A DNA stretch of 46,502 nt from Pseudarthrobacter albicanus (GTDB lineage: Bacteria; Actinomycetota; Actinomycetes; Actinomycetales; Micrococcaceae): positions 1-46,502 of the forward strand of contig NZ_JAGPOT010000039.1 of the NCBI RefSeq assembly GCF_018224015.1, written 5' to 3'. Position numbers and translations under genes: made by a program. The notes under the pieces were generated by a model that worked only from the letters and a program-made list of their open reading frames with translations, made no database searches and was not told where the DNA came from. This document shows, one piece after another, positions 14,226-23,277 of this stretch. How positions within the stretch are numbered: position 1 is the stretch's first letter; every line of letters begins with the position of its first letter.

Positions 14226-17168
14226 ATGCGGTGGCCCTGGCAACGCGGGACGTCCGAGCCCCGGACGGATCAGGCACCCCCCGGGCCGGCAACCTCCGCC
14301 GTCGAGGTCCGGGTTCCGCCGGCCGGCTGGGCCTTCCTGCCGCCGCTGCAACGCACCATGGGAAGCGTTCAGCTGACCTCGGATCCCGGACGTTTCGCCG
14401 GTGCGCTCTCCTCCTGGGGCGATCCGTCCTTCACCGGCCCCATGGCCCACCTGGTCAGCGCACAGGCGCCACCGGGCGTCATCGACGTCGACGGCGGCGG
14501 CCCCGTCCCGGGCGACGGCGGCTACTCGGCGGCATCGGTGGAGATGGCATTGCTGCCGCCTCCGGCGCCCCGGGTCCGTCCGACGCCGGACAGGTATGGC
14601 GGCGTGCCGGCGACGCAACGCGCAGTGGCCGACGGCGGCGCTCTGGACGGCGGCTCCCGGGACCGCGGCCCCCTGCTCGCGGCGGAGCCGGACGCTTTCC
14701 AGGTGCTGTACGTCGATGCGTCGCCGCTGAAGTCTTCGGAACCGTCCCCGGAGCCGGCTGTTTCCGCGCCGGCCCCGGCAGCAGAAGCCTCCGGGCCGGC
14801 CCCGGCAGCGGAAGCGTCCCCGCCGAACCGGATCAGGCACACCGACGGCAGCACCTCCGACGAAGGTGCCACTTATGTTCCGCTGCCGTCGGCACCGGCA
14901 GTGCAGCGGGCATCGTCCGGGCCGACGGCCTCTTCGCCGTCCTTCCGGCATGTGCCTCCCACGTCAAAGCTGGGGCTCGGCATGCCCCTGTCCTTTTCGG
15001 AACCAGCCGCGTCAGTGGAACCCTTCCCCTGGACTTCTCCCGGGCCCTTCCCCTTGCCGGTGCAGCGGGCGTCAACCCGCGAATCTGCCGCCCCGCCGGC
15101 GACTGTCCCTGTGGCTGATGACGGCGATCGTGACGCCGTCGACACAGTCCTTCCCGTCGACACAGTCCTTCCCGTCGACACAGTCCTTCCCGCCGATACG
15201 GTCCTTCCTGACGCGGGAGCCATTCCGGGCGTCGGAGCGGGTGCCGCCCAGGAGGCAGCCGACGGTCAGGCGACCACTTCCGCGGGGGGGGCGGATCCGC
15301 CGCACCCTGATCCCGCCCCGTCCCCGGATGCCGGGATCGAGGAGCCCTTCGATGCGGCTGTCACCGGGCCCGCGGAAGCCACGCCTTCCCCGCCTTCGGA
15401 GGATGGATCGGCCCCGCTGCTCTCGGCTGCTGTTCCTGCCGCACCAGCCGGCCAGCCAGGCCACGGCGGTTCCGGTGGGGTCCGTCCCTCACGGTCCGCC
15501 GGCGAAGGCAGCGTACCCGGTATGCCGGTGGTTTCCCGGTCCGTCCTGGCCTCAAGCGGACGGCACGAAGTTGAGGATTTCGACCACGATCACGATGTCG
15601 TGGCTCCTGATGTCCACTATCCTGGTGGCGAAGTCTCCGAGGTGCTCCCTGAGTATCCCGGGATCGCCGGTTCCGGGGCGGAGAACGCCCGGCACACCCT
15701 TGCGGCACGACCGGACACCGAGCCAGCAATTGAGCCGGCCGCCGCAGAAGCCGCACCGTCCCCCTCACTCGTGCTTCCCGCTTCCACAAGCCAAGCTCCG
15801 TCGGCGGGAAACCCTCCCGTTCAAAGGAACATAGCGGCTTCAGGCCCGGTTCAACCAGACTCCGGGGACGGTGCTTGGGCCGACGCGGCGTCAGGTGCTG
15901 CCTGGATGGAGCAAGCCGGCGGCCTGGGCGGTCCCGGGCCCCGGCGCAGCACCCCCCTAAGCGGTACGACGGACAGCGGTCAAAGGGCGAGTAGCCAAAG
16001 CGGCGGGGAAAATCCGGGACCCGGCGGCCTGTCGATTCCGCCTGCCGCGCTCCAGATCCAGCGAGCCTCCCGTTCGGCGGCTGGCCCGTTGGCCCCAGCA
16101 ATCCCCAAAGTCGTCAGTCCGGTTGTCCTGCGGGTTGTCCGGACTGCCACGGCAGGCACGACACCGGACACCTGGCAGCGGCTGACGGCGATGCCGGTGC
16201 TGCCGGCGGCGGCGCGGCCGTCCTTCCCGGCGCCCGCCGCGGCCACGGCCGGGCAGGCAGCGTACGCCGACGTCTCTCGAGTCCTTGCAGCCCCAGCGCC
16301 AATTTCGACTCCAGGATCAGTCGCAACGCCCGTCGGAATCGACGATGAAGTCGGCCCCGGAACCGGCTCCGAGGCCGCATCCGGGGCGGGAACCGGCGCC
16401 TCCTTCGACGCGGCCCCGGACGCCTCACCGGAATCGAGTGCCGCCGTCGGAAGGGTCATCCAGCGCACGCTTTCAGTGGAGGCGGCAGGGTCAGCAGACG
16501 GCGCAGCGCCAAGGGCCGTGGCCGGTTCCTGGCGGCCGGCTGAAACGGGTTCCGGCCCGAGCGGCCCTGGGCTCCAATCCGGCGGACCGCGGGCAGGCAG
16601 CCTCCAACGCTGGAGTGCATCATCGGTCACCGCGCCGGGGCCCGCCGCATCGACTCCGGCACAGGCAGTGCCGAGATCAGGATTCGATCCAGGGCCGGCC
16701 CTTCCAGGGTTCCCACCGAGCCCAGGGTTTCCTGCGGTGTCCGGGCCCGGCTGGTCCTTCCCGGAGGCTGCGCATCCCGTTGTCCTGAGCCTCGCAGGGG
16801 CGTCGCCGGAACGGGCCGAAGCCGATGGTGCCCTTCAGCGGGAGGCCGCGATCTCCGCGCCGGATTATTCAGCGGCTGCCCCAGGGCCGCCCGCACAGTC
16901 AACCGCCGTCCCGGAGCCGGCCGATGGCGGCCCGTCGGTTCAGGACGGCACGGAACCTGCTCCCGCCGGAACCGGACCAGCGCAGGACGGACCAGCGCCG
17001 CAGGGAGCGGCAGCCAGGGGAGCGGCGGCTCCGGGCGCCGCACCACCGGCGACTCCCGATCAGCTTGAAGATCTCGCCAAGCGGCTCGCCGGGCCGCTGA
17101 TCCGCCGTATCAAGGCCGAAATGCTGCTGGACCGCGAGCGCCGCGGTCTGCGGACCGACGCGAACTGA
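14226..17168 (+). CDS. Long Pro/Ala-rich eCIS protein with QR motifs
   Basis: The 980-residue product has a conserved-looking start (RWPWQRG, then PPAGWAFLPPLQRTMG) and a helical C-terminus (DQLEDLAKRLAGPLIRRIKAEMLLDRERRG). The 850 residues between are Pro, Ala, Ser and Gly-rich and probably disordered. At least nine hydrophobic-Gln-Arg motifs (LQRT, VQRA, VQRN, IQRA, IQRT, LQRW, LQRE and others) are spread along it. A VDTVLP unit occurs four times in tandem, encoded at 15138-15209. Proteins with the same ends occur at this position in actinobacterial eCIS loci; the middle varies. Function unknown: a scaffold, a length-determining factor or a cargo organiser are possibilities. The 4-base gap before it and the 8-base gap after it place it within the structural operon. 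Confidence 0.72.
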   Translation: MRWPWQRGTSEPRTDQAPPGPATSAVEVRVPPAGWAFLPPLQRTMGSVQLTSDPGRFAGALSSWGDPSFTGPMAHLVSAQAPPGVIDVDGGGPVPGDGGYSAASVEMALLPPPAPRVRPTPDRYGGVPATQRAVADGGALDGGSRDRGPLLAAEPDAFQVLYVDASPLKSSEPSPEPAVSAPAPAAEASGPAPAAEASPPNRIRHTDGSTSDEGATYVPLPSAPAVQRASSGPTASSPSFRHVPPTSKLGLGMPLSFSEPAASVEPFPWTSPGPFPLPVQRASTRESAAPPATVPVADDGDRDAVDTVLPVDTVLPVDTVLPADTVLPDAGAIPGVGAGAAQEAADGQATTSAGGADPPHPDPAPSPDAGIEEPFDAAVTGPAEATPSPPSEDGSAPLLSAAVPAAPAGQPGHGGSGGVRPSRSAGEGSVPGMPVVSRSVLASSGRHEVEDFDHDHDVVAPDVHYPGGEVSEVLPEYPGIAGSGAENARHTLAARPDTEPAIEPAAAEAAPSPSLVLPASTSQAPSAGNPPVQRNIAASGPVQPDSGDGAWADAASGAAWMEQAGGLGGPGPRRSTPLSGTTDSGQRASSQSGGENPGPGGLSIPPAALQIQRASRSAAGPLAPAIPKVVSPVVLRVVRTATAGTTPDTWQRLTAMPVLPAAARPSFPAPAAATAGQAAYADVSRVLAAPAPISTPGSVATPVGIDDEVGPGTGSEAASGAGTGASFDAAPDASPESSAAVGRVIQRTLSVEAAGSADGAAPRAVAGSWRPAETGSGPSGPGLQSGGPRAGSLQRWSASSVTAPGPAASTPAQAVPRSGFDPGPALPGFPPSPGFPAVSGPGWSFPEAAHPVVLSLAGASPERAEADGALQREAAISAPDYSAAAPGPPAQSTAVPEPADGGPSVQDGTEPAPAGTGPAQDGPAPQGAAARGAAAPGAAPPATPDQLEDLAKRLAGPLIRRIKAEMLLDRERRGLRTDAN
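15138..15209 (+). repeat. Four tandem 18-bp units (VDTVLP) in the Pro/Ala-rich gene
   Basis: Units begin at 15138, 15156, 15174 and 15192. The first three are identical and the fourth differs at a few bases, encoding ADTVLP. This suggests recent slippage expansion within a disordered linker. Confidence 0.9.
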
Positions 17169-17176
17169 GGAAAATC

Positions 17177-17614
17177 ATGCTGGAGGATGTGGATACGGCG
17201 GTCAGTGTCCGGTACACCGTGTCGCTGGACAACATACAGCTGGGGACGTTCACCACCTGCGAAGGGCTGGGCTGTGAGGTGGTGATCGAATCCCGGGAGG
17301 AGGGCGGCAACAACGCCTTCATCTGGCAGCTGCCCACGCGTCTCAAGTACCCCAACATCACCCTGACCAGGCCCCTGGGGAAGGACACAGAAAAGATCGC
17401 CAAATGGTTTGCCGGCATCGCGACGGGATACACGCGGTGCACCGGCATCATCGAGGTCATGACCGCCAACGGCAGGAAGATTGCCGGCTGGGAACTCTAC
17501 GACGTCGTCCCGGTGCGCTGGAAGGGTCCGTCACTGAATCCGGACCAGCCGAAGGTCATCATGGAGTCGCTGGAGATCGCCCACCACGGGTTTGTCTCGA
17601 AAACGGGACAGTAG
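17177..17614 (+). CDS. Tail tube protein 2 (gp19-like initiator)
   Basis: The 145-residue product is a second tube-fold protein: VRYTVSLDNIQLGTFTTCEGLGCEV, QLPTRLKYPNITLTRPLGKDTEKIAKWF and a C-terminal MESLEIAHHGF. It is shorter in its loops and differs clearly from tube 1. In characterised eCIS particles the second tube-type protein sits between the spike/baseplate hub and the main tube; position here, next to the LysM and spike genes, supports that role. GAGG lies 6 bases before the ATG. It is followed after 9 bases by the LysM gene. Confidence 0.93.
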   Translation: MLEDVDTAVSVRYTVSLDNIQLGTFTTCEGLGCEVVIESREEGGNNAFIWQLPTRLKYPNITLTRPLGKDTEKIAKWFAGIATGYTRCTGIIEVMTANGRKIAGWELYDVVPVRWKGPSLNPDQPKVIMESLEIAHHGFVSKTGQ

Positions 17615-17623
17615 GAGCCGAAC

Positions 17624-18478
17624 ATGACGATCAACGCACTGGCTGCAGGGGCGACGGACGCGGAAGATGCCAATCCGGCGGCGGCCGCCGCCATCTCTGC
17701 CGGCCGCTCTCCCCATCAGGGAGGCGAAGAAGCACTCAAGCTGTCGCACGCGTACCTGGAACTCCGCGAACCGTCCAAGGACGGCTCGCTGGACAAGGCC
17801 GGCCCACCGATCGGACGCATCAAATTCCAGTTCAACCCGAAGGAGCTGACCCTGGGCAAGGCGGCGTCCTGGAGCCGGCACACTGCCAAGGGCAACAAGA
17901 AGGCGGGGCCGCCGCAGTACAACGGGCCGATGCCTTCCAAGCTCTCCCTGGAGATGTTCTTTGACGCATCCGCGAAGCAGGACGATGACGTGCTTAAACG
18001 GGTGGAGAAGTTGTTTTCCTGCTGCACTCCCACCCCGGCGTCCCTAAAGCTAAACAAGGGGTCGCCGCCGTGGGTGCTGTTCCGCTGGGGGAAGCTGACC
18101 GGGGCGCTGTCCTATATAGCCAGCGTGCAAGTCAAATACACCCTCTTCACTGCTGCAGGACTTCCCGTGCGCGCCACCTGCACGGTAGCGCTGGAAGAGA
18201 TAGCAGGGGATCCGCCGAAGCAGAACCCGACGTCCGGCGGCCTGGTGCCCCGACGCGTGCATGTCCTGGTTGAAGGGGACACCCTCGCCGGCATCGCCTA
18301 CAACGAATACGGAAACGCTTCCCTGTGGCGGGCGGTTGCGGCAGCCAACCGGATAGATGATCCGATGCGGCTGCGGCCCGGCACCTCCGTTCTGCTGCCC
18401 GCCGCGGCCGAGCTTCCGTCGGTAGCCCTGCAGGTTGGCGCGACCGAGGGGCGCGAGGTGCTCCGTGGCGCACGGTGA
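17624..18478 (+). CDS. Baseplate hub protein with C-terminal LysM domain (Afp7/Pvc7-like)
   Basis: The 284-residue product has a tube-adaptor domain at about 40-200 (IGRIKFQFNPKELTLGKAASW, SLEMFFDAS, WVLFRWGKLTGALSYIASV, YTLFTAAGLPVRATCTV). A LysM module follows at about 212-260 (VHVLVEGDTLAGIAYNEYGNAS and the LRPGTSVLLP ending). In T4 gp53 and eCIS counterparts this protein joins the tube-initiator ring to the spike, and the LysM fold serves as a structural clamp rather than a cell-wall binder. The stop codon lies inside the start region of the VgrG-like gene, giving a 14-base overlap. Confidence 0.9.
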   Translation: MTINALAAGATDAEDANPAAAAAISAGRSPHQGGEEALKLSHAYLELREPSKDGSLDKAGPPIGRIKFQFNPKELTLGKAASWSRHTAKGNKKAGPPQYNGPMPSKLSLEMFFDASAKQDDDVLKRVEKLFSCCTPTPASLKLNKGSPPWVLFRWGKLTGALSYIASVQVKYTLFTAAGLPVRATCTVALEEIAGDPPKQNPTSGGLVPRRVHVLVEGDTLAGIAYNEYGNASLWRAVAAANRIDDPMRLRPGTSVLLPAAAELPSVALQVGATEGREVLRGAR

Positions 18479-20288
18479 AGAATTCAGCAACATGCTGTTG
18501 GTGGAAGTCGCCGGGCAGCCGCTTCCCCCGGACATCGCCGCACGGCTTGTGTCAGGCTACGTCGATGACAGCAGCAACGTTCCGGACCTGTTCCTGCTCC
18601 GCTTCAGCGATGAGTACTCCACCGTGCTGGACAAGGCGGGGATCAGCATCGGAGTGCCCGTCAAGCTGCTCGTCCAGCAGAGCGGTCCCGGAGGCCCGGT
18701 GCCCCTGCTGTCCGGCGAGGTCACTGCCCTCGAAACGGAACTGGACCACGACGGCCTGTACACGATCGTCCGGGGCCTGGACCATTCCCACCGCCTGTTC
18801 CGCGGACGCCGGGTCGAGGCCTACCTGCAGAGCACCGCCGCGGACATCGTCCGCAAGGTGGCCCGGCGCGCCGGAATCAAGGCTGGCACGATCGACGCCA
18901 AAGGCCCCGTGCTGCAGCATGTGGCCCAGGACGGCATCAGCGACTGGGACTTCCTGCACCGGCTGGCCGTCGAGGCAGGCGTGGTCCTTTCCGTGTCCGG
19001 CGGTGCGCTGCACTTCACCGCGTCCACGGATGCGGCGACAGCACCGCCGGATGCCGGCGGGGCGAGAAACGAGCCCCTGGTGATCCAACGCGGGGTGAAC
19101 CTCGTGTCCTTGCGGGGCACGGTCACCTCCGCCGACCAGGTCCCCGACGTGGAGGTCAGGGGCTGGGACGTCGCGGCGAAACGGGCCATTGTCTCCGTCG
19201 CCCCGGCAAAGACCCGCAGCGCCAAACTGCCCGAGGTGAATCCGGCGGCGCTCGCCAGGAAGTTCGACAGCCCCCGCTACGTCGCCCCGGCCACGGCCTT
19301 TGACCAGGCGGCACAGTGCGAGGCCACCGCGGCTGCCCTCGCCTCCCGCCTGAGCGGGGCGTTTGCCGAACTGGAGGGAGTGGCCCGCGGAAATCCCAAA
19401 CTGCGGGCCGGGGCCGCGGTGTCCCTGAAAGGGGCCGGGAAGCCGTTCGACGGAAGCTACACGCTGAGCTCCTCCCGGCACGATTTCAGCCCCGACAGCG
19501 GTTACCTCACGACGTTCGCCGTGAGCCATGAGTCCGAGCGTTCCCTTTACGGAGTTGCGGCCGGTGCGAACAGCAGGGCTGCCGGCGTGCCCGGCGTCGT
19601 CAACGCCGTGGTGACCGCCGCGAAGGACCCGGAGAACCAGGGCCGGGTCAAGGTGAAGTTTCCGGTCCTCTCCGACAACTACGAGAGCTGGTGGGCGCGC
19701 ACCGTCCAGGCGGGTGCAGGCGCCTCGCGTGGCGCCGTCGTCCTCCCTGAGGTCGGGGACGAGGTCCTGGTCGCCTTCGGCCACGGCAGCTTCCAGCAGC
19801 CGTTTGTCCTGGGCGGCCTCTTCAACGGCAAGGACAAACCGGACAAACCCTGGGCGGACCACGTCGGCTCCACTGACGGCGCCGTCCAACGCCGCGCCTT
19901 CGTTTCCCGCACCGGGATGCTGGTGGAGTTCCTGGAATCGCCCGGCGGCGAACAAGTCACCGTGAGCACCCACGGCGGCAAGCAGAAGATCTCGCTCCGA
20001 CAGAAACCGGACGCCGGAATCGAGATCCTGTCCGAAGGACCCGTCAACATCACGGCCAAGAAGGATGTTTCGGTCACAACGTCGACGGGAGAGGTCGTCA
20101 TCAAGGGCAAAAAAGTGACAGTGGAAGCGGCCGCCGGCCTGGAGCTGACGGGCGCCACCGTGAAGATCACGGGCAGCGGTTCAGCCGAACTCACGGCGCC
20201 GAACGTCAAGGTAGCCGGCGACGCGACGGCTGAACTGTCCGGCGGCGCCACGACCACCGTCAAGGGCGGTCTGGTCCGGATCAACTGA
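18465..20288 (+). CDS. VgrG-like spike (gp27/gp5 fusion)
   Basis: The 607-residue product combines a gp27-like hub (about 1-370, including the VRKVARRAGIKAG and WDFLHRLAVEAG motifs), a gp5-type OB-fold at about 379-455 (PENQGRVKVKFPVLSDNYESWWARTV, VVLPEVGDEVLVAFGHG, PFVLGGLFNGKDKP), and a C-terminal beta-helix needle of repeated short strands. It should trimerise and be tipped by the PAAR protein from 2254-2571. No enzymatic extension is present. I chose the GTG at 18465, preceded by GCGAGG, within the end of the LysM gene; an in-frame ATG at 18435 is deeper inside that gene. Confidence 0.94.
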   Translation: MAHGEEFSNMLLVEVAGQPLPPDIAARLVSGYVDDSSNVPDLFLLRFSDEYSTVLDKAGISIGVPVKLLVQQSGPGGPVPLLSGEVTALETELDHDGLYTIVRGLDHSHRLFRGRRVEAYLQSTAADIVRKVARRAGIKAGTIDAKGPVLQHVAQDGISDWDFLHRLAVEAGVVLSVSGGALHFTASTDAATAPPDAGGARNEPLVIQRGVNLVSLRGTVTSADQVPDVEVRGWDVAAKRAIVSVAPAKTRSAKLPEVNPAALARKFDSPRYVAPATAFDQAAQCEATAAALASRLSGAFAELEGVARGNPKLRAGAAVSLKGAGKPFDGSYTLSSSRHDFSPDSGYLTTFAVSHESERSLYGVAAGANSRAAGVPGVVNAVVTAAKDPENQGRVKVKFPVLSDNYESWWARTVQAGAGASRGAVVLPEVGDEVLVAFGHGSFQQPFVLGGLFNGKDKPDKPWADHVGSTDGAVQRRAFVSRTGMLVEFLESPGGEQVTVSTHGGKQKISLRQKPDAGIEILSEGPVNITAKKDVSVTTSTGEVVIKGKKVTVEAAAGLELTGATVKITGSGSAELTAPNVKVAGDATAELSGGATTTVKGGLVRIN

Positions 20289-20333
20289 GCCCGGACGCAA
20301 TGGGCAGTCCGCGCGGCGATAGGAGGCAGTGAC

Positions 20334-20747
20334 GTGGGACAGGAATTCATTGGCGCCGGCTGGGCGTTCCCGCTGCGCACCGACCGGACGGGCAGCATCG
20401 CGCTGGTTCATGACCAGCGCGAGATCGAGGAGAGCATCCACCTGATCCTGGCGACCTCCCCGGGGGAGCGGCCGATGCGCCCGGAATTCGGTTGCGCCGT
20501 GCACGACTATGTTTTCGCGCCTGCGGACGCGGCCACAGCCGGCGACATAGCCTACACAGTCCGGGTGGCGCTCGACCGCTGGGAACCCCGGATCGACGTC
20601 GAGAACGTGCTGGTCCACTTCGACGGGGCCGACGACGGGGTGCTGCTGATCGATGTGCAATACACCATCAGGGGAACCAACGACCCCCGGAACCTTGTCT
20701 TCCCCTTCTACGTCATTCCGCACAGCGGCGAGGAGGCCGCTTCCTGA
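20334..20747 (+). CDS. Baseplate wedge protein (gp25/GPW family)
   Basis: The 137-residue product carries the family signature EIEESIHLILATSPGERPMRPEFGCAVHDYVF at about 27-62, followed by the VRVALDRWEPRIDVENV helix-strand. Gp25-like proteins form the inner baseplate ring and provide the handshake-like contact that starts sheath polymerisation. The GTG start at 20334 is preceded by AGGAGG. Its stop codon overlaps the ATG of the baseplate J gene by one base, which indicates coupled synthesis of baseplate parts. Confidence 0.95.
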   Translation: MGQEFIGAGWAFPLRTDRTGSIALVHDQREIEESIHLILATSPGERPMRPEFGCAVHDYVFAPADAATAGDIAYTVRVALDRWEPRIDVENVLVHFDGADDGVLLIDVQYTIRGTNDPRNLVFPFYVIPHSGEEAAS

Positions 20748-22696
20748 TGCTCCCATCACCCAACCTCGATGACCGCCGGTTCCAGGACCTTGTCGACGAC
20801 GCCAAACGCATGGTCGCGCACTATTGCCCGGAGTGGACCGACCACAACGTCTCCGATCCGGGCGTAACCCTGATCGAAACGTTCGCGTTCATGGTTGACC
20901 AGCTCTTCTACCGGCTCAACCGGGTACCGGACCGCCTGTACGTCGCGTTCCTGGACCTGCTCGGCGTCACGCTGCATCCGCCGACGGCCGCCTCCGTCGA
21001 GCTCCTGATCTGGTTGTCCGCTCCGCAGCCCGACGCGGTCGTCATTCCGCAGGGAACGGAGGCCTCGACCCGGCGCACCGAGGAGGACGAGGCGGTGGTC
21101 TTCGCCACGACGCGGGAGCTGACCGTGCCGCCCCGCCGGCTCGCCCACGTCATGACGCAGGCCGGCGGCGGGGTCCCGGTGCCCCACAGCGAGGTCCTGC
21201 ACGGGGACGGGAGCTTCGCCTGCTTCGGTACGCCGCCGGTGCCAGGGGATGTGCTGCTCCTGGGCTTGAACGATCAGGCGCCCTCCTGCGCGGTGGTCCT
21301 GCGCCTTGAGTGCGAGGTCAGGGGCGTGGGAGTAAACCCGCGCAACCCGCCGCTGGTGTGGGAGGCATGGGACGGCGCAGGGTGGGCCTCCTGCGATCTG
21401 GACCGCGACGGGACCGGCGGACTGAACCGGTCCGGCGACGTCGTCATCCATGTGCCGCACACCCACACGGCCTCGCTGCTGGGCGGAGTCCGGGCGGGCT
21501 GGCTGCGCTGCCGCGTGGTGGACCCGGCCTCCGGTTACCCGCCCTACAGTGCTTCCCCCACCGTGCATTCCGCGAGCGCCTTCACGATCGGCGGCTCGGT
21601 TCCGGCCGTCCACGCCGAGACGATAGCAGACGAGGTCATCGGTTTGTCCGAAGGCGTCCCGGGACAGTCGTTCGAATTGGGCCGCCGTCCCGTGGTGCCC
21701 GGCGGCGAGGCGTTCGTGGTGGAAATCGCCTCCGGCTCCGGCTGGAATTCCTGGACCGAAGTGGACTCGTTCGCGGGATGCGGCCCGGATGACCGGGTCA
21801 TTGCGATCGACCGTACGGCGGGCATCGTCAACTTTCCACCCGCCGTGCGCGAGCCCGACGGGTCCTTGCGCTACTACGGGGCCGTGCCGCCGGCCGGGGC
21901 CCCCGTCCGGGTCCCGCAGTACCGCACGGGTGGGGGCCCCAAGGGAAACGTCGCTGCCCGGGCACTCTCAGTGCTGCGGTCCAGCATTCCCTTCGTCAAC
22001 AGCGTAGAGAACCGCCGCGCCGCCCACGGCGGGGTAGCGCCGGAAACCATCGAACAGGCCAAGGAACGGGGACCGCTGGCATTGCGGACCAGGGACAGGG
22101 CGATCACCGCCGAGGACTACGAGCAGTTGGCCAAACGCGCCGCGCCGGACATTGCCCGGGTACGGTGCATTCCGGCCACCGGGCCGGACGAAGCCGGCGG
22201 CGTGAGGGTGCTGGTGGTTCCTGCTGCCGTCCCGGACAAAGAGCAGCGGCTGACGTTCGAGGACCTGGTGCCGGACGAGGAGACTCTCTCCGAGGTTGCG
22301 TCGTATCTTGACGAACGCCGGCCGGTGGGCGCCCGGGTCCTGGTGGAGCCACCCTACTACCGCGGTGTGACCGTCGTCGCCCACCTCACCGCACGCCCCA
22401 GGGTCTCGCGTGAGACGCTGAAGCGCGATGCCCTGCGCGCGCTCTACGAGTATTTTGATCCGATCCGCGGCGGCCCGGACGGCGACGGATGGCCGTTCGG
22501 CCGTCCCGTGCATGCAGGCGAGGTTCATGCGGTGCTTCAGAGGCTGGCCGGAACCGAAATCGTCGACGAAGTGCTGGTGTTCGCTGCCGATCCCATCACC
22601 GGACGGCGCGGGGAGCCGCTGCAACGGATCGAACTGGAACGGAATGCACTGGTGTTTTCCTTTGAACATCAGGTCCGCGTGACGGAAGGGGCCTGA
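20747..22696 (+). CDS. Baseplate J-like protein (gp6 family)
   Basis: The 649-residue product starts with a pattern typical of the putative baseplate assembly family, including HNVSDPGVTLIETFAFMVDQLFYRLNRVPDRLYVAFLDLLGV at about 27-68. It ends with the conserved RDRAITAEDYEQLAKRAAPDIARVRC and GARVLVEPPYYRGVTVVAHL regions. It forms the wedge that links the hub to the sheath trigger. Many eCIS loci have two J-type genes; here only this one is present. GAGGAGG lies upstream of the ATG, inside the gp25 gene. The next gene starts 1 base after the stop. Confidence 0.94.
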   Translation: MLPSPNLDDRRFQDLVDDAKRMVAHYCPEWTDHNVSDPGVTLIETFAFMVDQLFYRLNRVPDRLYVAFLDLLGVTLHPPTAASVELLIWLSAPQPDAVVIPQGTEASTRRTEEDEAVVFATTRELTVPPRRLAHVMTQAGGGVPVPHSEVLHGDGSFACFGTPPVPGDVLLLGLNDQAPSCAVVLRLECEVRGVGVNPRNPPLVWEAWDGAGWASCDLDRDGTGGLNRSGDVVIHVPHTHTASLLGGVRAGWLRCRVVDPASGYPPYSASPTVHSASAFTIGGSVPAVHAETIADEVIGLSEGVPGQSFELGRRPVVPGGEAFVVEIASGSGWNSWTEVDSFAGCGPDDRVIAIDRTAGIVNFPPAVREPDGSLRYYGAVPPAGAPVRVPQYRTGGGPKGNVAARALSVLRSSIPFVNSVENRRAAHGGVAPETIEQAKERGPLALRTRDRAITAEDYEQLAKRAAPDIARVRCIPATGPDEAGGVRVLVVPAAVPDKEQRLTFEDLVPDEETLSEVASYLDERRPVGARVLVEPPYYRGVTVVAHLTARPRVSRETLKRDALRALYEYFDPIRGGPDGDGWPFGRPVHAGEVHAVLQRLAGTEIVDEVLVFAADPITGRRGEPLQRIELERNALVFSFEHQVRVTEGA

Positions 22697-22697
22697 G

Positions 22698-23267
22698 ATG
22701 CGTGGCATGGTTCCGGGACTGGCCAGCGCGGTACCCCTGGCCGCCCGGCTGCCGGCCGTGCTGCAGGAAGACGCTTTCCTGCAGCGGTTCCTGATGGCGT
22801 TCGACGACGCCCTGGCCCCGGTATTCACGACGCTGGACGGACTCGGCTCCTACCTTGATCCCCGGCTGGCCCCCGACGATTTCCTCAACTTGCTGGCCGA
22901 GTGGGTGGGCGTGCGGCTGGACGAGTCGTGGTCCCCGGCACGGCGCCGCGACGTGGTTGCCCACGCGGCAACGATCCACCGGCGCCGCGGCACCGTCCCG
23001 GGGGTGGCCGACGCCGTCAGGCTCGCCGTCGGAGGGGTCGTGGACGTTCAGGTTGAAGACAGCGGCGGCGCCGCATGGTCCTCGACCGCAGGTGCCGAAC
23101 TCCCGGGCCGGGCCGCCGCGACGCTGCACATCCGGGTGTACGCCGCCGCCCGGGAGGACGTCAACCTCCGCCGCCTGGAGGGAATCATCAATGCCGTGAA
23201 GCCGGCCCATGTTCCCCACACCCTGGAAATAGTGCCCGGAGTGGTCCCTGGCGCTGACGATTCCTGA
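22698..23267 (+). CDS. Tail protein I-like baseplate protein (TIGR02242 type)
   Basis: The 189-residue product shows the phage tail protein I pattern: LPAVLQEDAFLQRFLMAFDDALAPVFTTLDGLGSYLDP, LLAEWVGVRLDESW, then RRDVVAHAATIHRRRGTVPGVADAVRLAVGG and a C-terminal INAVKPAHVPHTLEIV. This family occupies the gp7-like position in the wedge with baseplate J. It is the last recognisable structural gene; no tail fibre or receptor-binding gene follows. A second in-frame ATG at 22707 is an alternative start. Confidence 0.9.
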   Translation: MRGMVPGLASAVPLAARLPAVLQEDAFLQRFLMAFDDALAPVFTTLDGLGSYLDPRLAPDDFLNLLAEWVGVRLDESWSPARRRDVVAHAATIHRRRGTVPGVADAVRLAVGGVVDVQVEDSGGAAWSSTAGAELPGRAAATLHIRVYAAAREDVNLRRLEGIINAVKPAHVPHTLEIVPGVVPGADDS

Positions 23268-23277
23268 GGAGCCCACC

